Source of the DNA: Atrichornis clamosus
Lineage: Eukaryota; Chordata; Aves; Passeriformes; Menuridae
Assembly: GCA_013400975.1 (NCBI GenBank)
Contig: WBMZ01003365.1
Span: forward strand, 1-64,000
Direction of reading: 5' to 3'
DNA length: 64,000 nucleotides
Shown here: positions 53,311 to 64,000 of the stretch, one piece after another
Layout of the letters: every line of letters starts with the position of its first letter
How positions within the stretch are numbered: position 1 is the stretch's first letter
Notes under the pieces: model-generated
What the model was told of the DNA's origin: nothing
Database searches by the model: none
Seen by the model: only the letters and a program-made list of their open reading frames with translations
Made by a program: the position numbers and the translations under genes

Positions 53311-56300
53311 TAGGGTTTTACAGACATATTCCTTTAATTTCGAAAACAGTGTGAATTTAGTAAAGCAATCTGTAGGTGTTACAACCAGAAAAATCATTTT
53401 GGGAGAAGTTTGTGTTACAGTGCTAATGGATTTTGCCACCTCAAAAAGTAAGTTTTAGGATTTGCTTCTTAGTGTCATGGGAAAAGTAATGCTTCAGCAG
53501 AATGGGTGGAATACAGGCCACATCAGAGCAATGTGGTGATTGCCTTTTGATGTCAGCAGTATCAGGATCCCATCCCAGAGCTCCTTGTACAGGCAGTGCT
53601 TTCACAGATGCACTGATAGGAGTGTTTTGGTATGTGTATGCTAATGTTTTATTTGCCAACCTGAGTTGTTTTTCTTTTTAATTTCCAAAGTAAATGAATG
53701 TTACTTGTGCTAAATAAAATACAGAATAAGGCATTATCATGATGTGGCATGCTCTACATTATTAGAAGGTACAGTTTACCTAAAGCCTTTATATTTTTAT
53801 CTCAGGGAAAAAGTACATACACATTGAACTCTAACATATTTTCTAACTTAAACTTACACAGATGTCAACAGAAGTAAACTAATGACTGAAGTATTTGTTT
53901 TTAAATAAATAATAAAACAATTACCCCACCCTTCCAAATTCAGGAAACAAATGACATTTAATTGTAAGGTTGACAAATGGATCAGAGAATGTTTCTAGAT
54001 ATGCATCAGTGCTTTTTTTAGTATAATCTGTCTGTCAGTAGACCAATCAATCTGTTTAAACTGTGTGAGTATGCACTCAGAGGATTCATTAAAAATTAGA
54101 AAAATGTGCACATATGCACCCCAAGGCATTGATTTGAATGATAAGGAGAAAAGACATTTTCCTCTCTAGTGTCACAGATCACTCCACAAAATGCTTGTGC
54201 ACTGTTTCAGCAATTGTTTTCTTCCTCTTTTCTAAGGGATTTGTCCAGTAAAGCCCTTCAGACTTCTGTTTTGCACATGATGTATTTAATAAAACTAAGT
54301 TCAAATAATACAAAATGTTTCAGCAAATATTTCAAAAGGCATGTGATATATTGAGAATACCATCTGGATGTCACCTGTCACATGCCTTCCCCTTGTTTGG
54401 TCAGCTCTTAAGCCTGTGTCCTGTTTTCCTGTCACTCATCCTGCTTCAGGGGTGTGTTGGCAGCTCCATCAGTCAGGTGGGATGCAAAGCTTGGTTATTC
54501 TGCTAGGAATTGTTCTAGGAATTCTGCTAAGAAAGTTCTGCAGACACTTCCACAATGTCTGTGACTTCCAGATGTGATGGGAGTAAAGACTTTGTAGAAC
54601 CTGGTGGCTGACTGTGAAAAACCAGCAGTGACTTAAAGAGAGGAAGGAAGGGTTTTTCCTATGAAATATTTACTTTGGGAAACTCTTGATAAAGTTCCTG
54701 GCTCTCATTTTCATGGGGTATTGGAGTTGTGCTGCAAAGCTTGAAAAATCAACGGGTGGGGTGTGGGGCTGTTATAAGATGAGTCTGCACACTGGACAGC
54801 TATGGAAAAATAGTTTTTATGTTGTGGGGATTGTTGGGTTTTTTTATTAAACAAAGTATTTTTTGTTGAAGATCTTTGAAGTGAGTCTTACTAATTTGTT
54901 CTGGGGTCCTTGCTGTGATATTCGGACTATTTAGTAGTTATTTTGAAGGATTACATTTGTATCAGAACTTCCCCTGAAGATTTACAAAAAAAGGCCTTGT
55001 ATCTGCATGGGACAAGGAATAAATAGCCTTTCAAAATGAATGCTTTCCTGGCTGCACAATGCAACTGTGTGGCTGTATTTTATGATCCATGTGCTCTAAT
55101 TTTCAAACATGGCATTTTGACCAGGAGTGTCATGGTAATGAATAGCTGGGGCTTACGTCTGGACTTCACGCTCTGCTGGATGATATTCCATGTGCTTAAG
55201 CAATGCCTCTTGCCACGTCTCTCATGTAGGATGGTATCAAAGCCCTAAAGAAAAAAAGGGAAGGAACATCGGAATTTTGGAAATTTTTACCTCTTCCTTG
55301 CTCAATAGCTCAAAGCCAATGTCCTTGGCTAGTAAATTACAAGGAAACAGTTATATTTTATTTGTACTTCCCTGAGCTTTCCATTCCTACAGCAGATTTT
55401 CCTCTGGACTAGTGAAACACTGACCTGGCAAAAGAAGATAAAACAAATATTCACACTGTAGTTTCAATTTTCAGAGCATGATAAGATACTAAATAGTGTG
55501 TTGTACTCTGTAAGAGAAATTTAATTCGATTGTGGCTGTTTATCATATTATAACAGTTCCAAAACCAGTTTCTTCTACCCAGACCTCACTTTTTAGGTTT
55601 TCCTTGCTCAAAACCCCATTTCAATCAGCCTGGGGACTTGCACGTGAATATATTGCATTGCCAAGTTGAAGTGCTCATATATATGAAATTCTTAGAGTTC
55701 TGTTCTCACAGACCACCTGCTGGGAGAGATGCACTGTGGTGAACAGCACTGCCTTATGATTAAGCACAGGATTTGACTCAGAAGGGGTGATGCATTATGC
55801 TGAACATATTTAAGTACTTTATTACCATTTTTTCAGTTTCTTAACAGCTTGTTCTAAGCGTATATTTAATTTTAATTCCTTAGATGGCTCACTTTAGTGT
55901 TGTAGGTCTGTGCAATCCTGCACTATGTGACTGGTGCACACTATCAGATCTAAATCCTTCAATTGCCTTCTAGGATACAGATGTACTCTATGGAGATGCA
56001 GCTCCAGGAGTCAAACTCCAGCCTTTGCAGACATGTGGTTTGAGATGGAGCATCCCATATAACTGAACCAGTAAATTTCCAAACACAGTACAGTAAAACA
56101 GTGAAATTCAAAATAAACTCTGGTTTAGTTGTGGTAATTTTGTCAAACTTATTAATGTTGATTGTATGGCTTTAAAAGTGATAATAGTATCTACTGTATG
56201 TGGACTTTAAATTCAGCAGTGTTTCACATGTTGAGTAGCTATTTGAAGAAAAAGAACGAGACACAGTGGTCTTATTTTGCTTTAAACACTGGGGATTTAT

Positions 56301-56943
56301 TGTAAATTCCATAATATGTATTTCTGTGTGAATATGAGAAATGTGCTCGCCATATGTTAGCATTTTGAATGTGTAATTTGTGAAGTTAGTATTTGTGCTC
56401 TTTATCCTGCAGCTTAGCAACACTCCGCACTGAGGGGAGAAAAGGCCAGTAGCTTTAATGGCTTGTGGCAAAAAATTAACGGGAACCTGGAGATACTGCT
56501 TCAAGTCAGTGAGAGTAGGATGTGTACAGGGCAGTTACACACTCAAGCTGTTCATTAATGTGTGTAGGAGAAACATTTCTGTATAGAAACTTCTTTTTCA
56601 AATAATAGGTCTCTAAAAATTGTGCTTAACATATATGGGTAGAGAAATTAATATATTTTAATTTATTTTCTATTACTGCAAAAGACAGAATACATTTTAT
56701 TTGTCTGTATTTGTCTTTATTGACTATACTGTCTTGTAAGTCACTTACTTAAAAATAAATGCTGTAGTTTTAATCAAATGTACAGATGATTGTCATTCAG
56801 ACAAGTAGTGATAGTGTCAATCTCTGTATTGACAGAACACTTCTAATTATTATTTTTTTGATTGCACAGTTGAAATGGCCAGTAGTTGTAGTAACATATA
56901 AAGGAAGATTTTTTTTTCTTTTTCCCCCCTGACTTTTCTTCAG

Positions 56944-57024
56944 CTGGAAGAGACAAAGCAAGGAAAAGTAGAGCAAGTGCAGGTTCACAAAGAGCTGAAT
57001 GGCACAGCCCAGGTCCAGAACTGA
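56944..57024 (+). other. Candidate alternative 3'-terminal coding exon
   Basis: A strong acceptor precedes this segment: a run of T and C from 56910 to 56942 ending in TTTTCTTCAG. The next 26 codons stay open in the phase required by exon 3 and read LEETKQGKVEQVQVHKELNG, then TAQVQN and TGA. The composition, polar with many Glu, Lys and Gln, is unlike translated AT-rich intron nearby. A poly-A signal AATAAA lies downstream at 57694. Splicing exon 3 to it would give a short isoform ending just after the third membrane helix. Open length alone is not significant, so this is an inference from splice-site quality, phase and composition. Confidence 0.35.
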
Positions 57025-59425
57025 GATTTATTTGTATTTAATTTTGCACTGGAGCTCTACTCAGGTCTATGCATATTGAAAAACAATTTTTAAAATTCCA
57101 GGAAAAAGAATATACTCTTTTTTGTTCTTATTCATCTGTCAGTTTTTAATCTTGATATTTCCCTACCATGCAACTTTATTCCTTACTGGATTATCCCATT
57201 CTTTGTCTTTGTATAAGGTACTATAATTGACTGAAGTTCCTTCCCATAACCTCACCAGTGTGGCTTTTTTGTACTTCACTGCCTTGTTATCAACTTTGGA
57301 ACTTTCATACTTCATTTCAAAATTTTTCCTTGCGTTTTTTATGTTCCCTATGAAGGTTGATTTAGAAGAAAAAGTAAAATCTATTACTACTTTTACTAGA
57401 AGATTTACATTTGTAATAGGGAGATGGTAAAATGCAAAGTAACACAGTTGATTGATCCCTAACTTACCCTTTTTGGGGAGAATATGTGTGCATTCAGCAG
57501 CCATTTCTTCTTTGTTAAAACACCAATTGGATGAATTGATACAGATGAAAAAAGTAGCAGAAAGTCTGAGTGTGTGTGTATGTATTTGTAATGAATCTGG
57601 AAGGTCCTTTCCTTTTCTGATCCTCTGCTACATGAAAGATTTTAAGAGGCTTTATGACTTTTGAAGTAGCAGTACTGCTTTTTGGCAAAACAAAATAAAG
57701 TTAAATGATAATTTATGCATATAGGCAGCTCAGGCTGATGTTTGAAAACTTAAATATGGTTTGAATGAGGATGTACTTTGCAACTGTCATAAATATGAAA
57801 GTGCACAATCTCTACTGTGATTACTGACTAGCATGAGTAAGAAGCACAAAGTGGAACACAACTGTGTACAGGATGGTGGGAGTATGTGCAGGGGATGGAG
57901 TGAATGATGCTTTGTTCTTGAGCTCTGCCAACCCAAAAGAGATTCAAACACAGTTTTGGAGGCACTGCTGATGTAGTTGTGTCTGCGGCTGGCAAACACC
58001 AGCCCAGCAGCTGGGAGGAGCAATCCCAACTCCTTCTGCCTGTACCAGTGCAACTTTGTTGTTAGTGCTGCTGTCTCTGTTTATGAAGCCACACAGTGAA
58101 TGTCGTTTGAGGTGTGATCTGATAAACCACTTCTCCCCCTTCCTCTCCGAAAGAAAAAGAAATTTCCTTTTGACACTGTGTAGGTCACAGATGAGCTGTA
58201 TGAACTCTTGATCCCATCCGCACGAGTGGGAGATGGCAGTGGGGCAGGGGAGGGCGTTCTGGAGCACGGGGGCTCAGAAGGGCCTTCAGCTGCTGGGTTG
58301 TTGAGAGCACGAAGGCAATGGCACGTTCAGCCTTCTGTCCTGCTCCCCATTGCAGAAACACAACTTAGCAAAGATAGCACTTCACAAACATTTGAAGGAA
58401 AGGGTGCGCAATAGGGCAAACTGCTAAAAAGTCTCCAAAAATAATATGCTTCCAGTCTGGTTGTGAATCTTAGGTGGTTTTGAATATGCTGTGATTATTC
58501 TTAAGGTGTTTCTACATTTTGCAGGACCTTTCATGTAAACAATTCGCTTTTTAACTCATTTGAAGAATTAAATTAAAAGAGCTATCAGGCAGTACAAAGT
58601 TATGGAACAACTTTCAGAATGAATTGAGAATCCCTCATAAATGGAGAATCTCAACTGAGCCATTTCAGCCTTATTTCTGTGACACCTATTCATGACATGT
58701 GACAAAAATAGCCCTGGGATCTGTATTTCATGTTAGAATTGCCAAATACATGCCATGACTCAGTGACTGGCTTTCATTGAGCAGGAACAGCAAGAATCAG
58801 AATAGATGATCTTGCTTTGTCTGAAGTCCATTTTCCTCATTACAAAAACTTTTTAGCAGCTGAAGCCTACACTGATTTGCTGTGTGCCTGGTGTAGCCTT
58901 CTGGCCCCTGGCCTTGGCACAGCTCTAAACTCAAAGTGTGAGTTTCAAACTTCCTCAGTAACATTTCCCTCTCAGCTGAACCATTTCTGGAGAGGTTTGG
59001 CAGCAAGATTGCCCCCAGCGACATTTAGTGCTTTGATCTTACATGGACTTGAAGAGCTGAGGTCCTCTGATCAAAAACCATTTTGTTGAGTTTTGCTCGG
59101 ATCTTTCACTTTTTAAAAGTAGTATTAAAAGATTACAGGAATTGGGGGAAAAAATCCCCCAGTCTGAAATCATTAAAGCAGCTTTGTGAATTAAATTTTA
59201 TGCTAATGAGAAATAAACTCCACAATGATCGTAGAGGTGTGCATATTATATTTTTTCTTTATTTCTTTTGCATTGTCTGTGGCATAGGGTCTGACCAGTC
59301 TCTGTGAGTTGCCATAGACAATTATTTCCAGTGTTGCCTTTGAGACTATGGGAAATGGTGTAATTTACATACCCATTTTTTTTTAAAGCCTTCTACAAAT
59401 TGTGCTGGCTGGAGGGCAATCTGGG

Positions 59426-59452
59426 GTCTCAGGAGCTCGAGTCCCCTGAGAC
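59426..59452. other. Perfect 8-bp inverted repeat with 11-nt loop
   Basis: GTCTCAGG at 59426-59433 pairs exactly with CCTGAGAC at 59445-59452; the loop contains GAGCTCGAG. It lies in a short GC-rich patch of intron 3. No function is assigned. Confidence 0.55.
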
Positions 59453-60267
59453 AGCATCCTGCCCTGAGCATGCTTTCATCACAGTAAGCAAGCATTCAGT
59501 CATCTGTACCTCATCTGGAGAAGTTTATTATGTTTTTTAATTGACTCTTATTTTTATTCTTCCATCTGCTATCCTGGTCACCAGCATATAAGGAGAGTAC
59601 TACTTAAGCCTGTTAGGAGTGGCATTAAAATTACATATATTTAAATGCATAACTTGTAAGATGATATGAGCAATTTAAACATTCTTTGAGATCTTAAAGC
59701 AGTAAGTAAATATTCTGTTGAAATGATTCAGTGTATAAGGCTGTGCAAGGTAATTCTACAAGGAAAGCTGTTATCTGTTTTTGTTCAGGAAATTGGCAAT
59801 ATCCTAGAGAGAATTTGAATTTAAAATAGTAAGCTCATATTTGCATTGTGAAATTTGTTGTGGATTTTTGTCTGGAAATTTCAGGGTTTTTCTTAATGTA
59901 AAAGTGTAAGTAACATGGTGATTCAGATTTCACCACCCAGCTACTGTGCTTCCATCTTTACTTGGAGGAATAAAGGACTGATTTGTGATCATGTCTCCTT
60001 CACATATTTTCTGAGCTTTTTCTGTTATTTTTTTGTTTTCCCACATTGGGTATGACTTCATGTTTATTCAGTTGAGTTACTCTGATTTCATCTGCCCCTG
60101 GAAAGAACATTTTTTTCAAAAAGAGGTGTAAAAGGTAACACACTTTGATATTGTATCCTCTTTCTATATTTTGCCTCTTTTTAGAGCTTATATTAACCAA
60201 TTGAAAACATTCTGCTCCAAGGGTTCTGCACACATTTTCATTTTGCATTTAGTAGTCATTACTGTAA

Positions 60268-64000
<3,733 letters not shown>

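Overview
The window is vertebrate nuclear DNA and almost certainly from a bird. It is AT-rich and intron-dominated. It carries several 5'-truncated CR1 retroposons whose 3' ends show the avian octamer tail, and many A/C-rich and T/G-rich simple tracts. A CpG-rich first exon is followed by very long introns. There is no sign of prokaryotic gene organisation, and nearly all open frames longer than 60 codons look like chance frames.

One protein-coding gene runs left to right across the whole window. Four exons can be read with correct splice sites and one continuous frame: 2-226 (open at the left edge), 36973-37029, 53143-53253 and 60343-60474. Together they give 175 codons of a CD20-like multi-pass membrane protein of the ENTREP/FAM189 family. 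ENTREP1 (formerly FAM189A2) is the most likely member and ENTREP2 (FAM189A1) the alternative. The start codon lies left of the window. The fourth membrane segment and the cytoplasmic PPxY-bearing tail expected for the family lie to the right. Introns are about 36.7 kb, 16.1 kb and 7.1 kb, with a fourth running off the right edge.

Layout: 1-470 CpG island and exon 1; 227-36972 intron 1, with two CR1 copies, A/C- and T/G-rich tracts, TA microsatellites, an assembly N, two small tandem repeats and a minus-strand coding-like fossil near 3.1-3.6 kb; exon 2; 37030-53142 intron 2, with a GC-richer block at 44.1-44.7 kb holding an RFX X-box-like palindrome and an old LINE reverse-transcriptase fragment, a homeodomain-site-rich patch at 45.5 kb, one CR1 of about 700 bp and one CR1 tail; exon 3; 53254-60342 intron 3, with a candidate alternative terminal exon at 56944-57024; exon 4; then intron 4 to the end.

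I found no undescribed multi-gene system. The observations most worth checking are the candidate alternative terminal exon, the minus-strand coding-like fossil, the antique LINE remnant next to an X-box-like site, and the consistent antisense orientation of all LINE pieces relative to the host gene.
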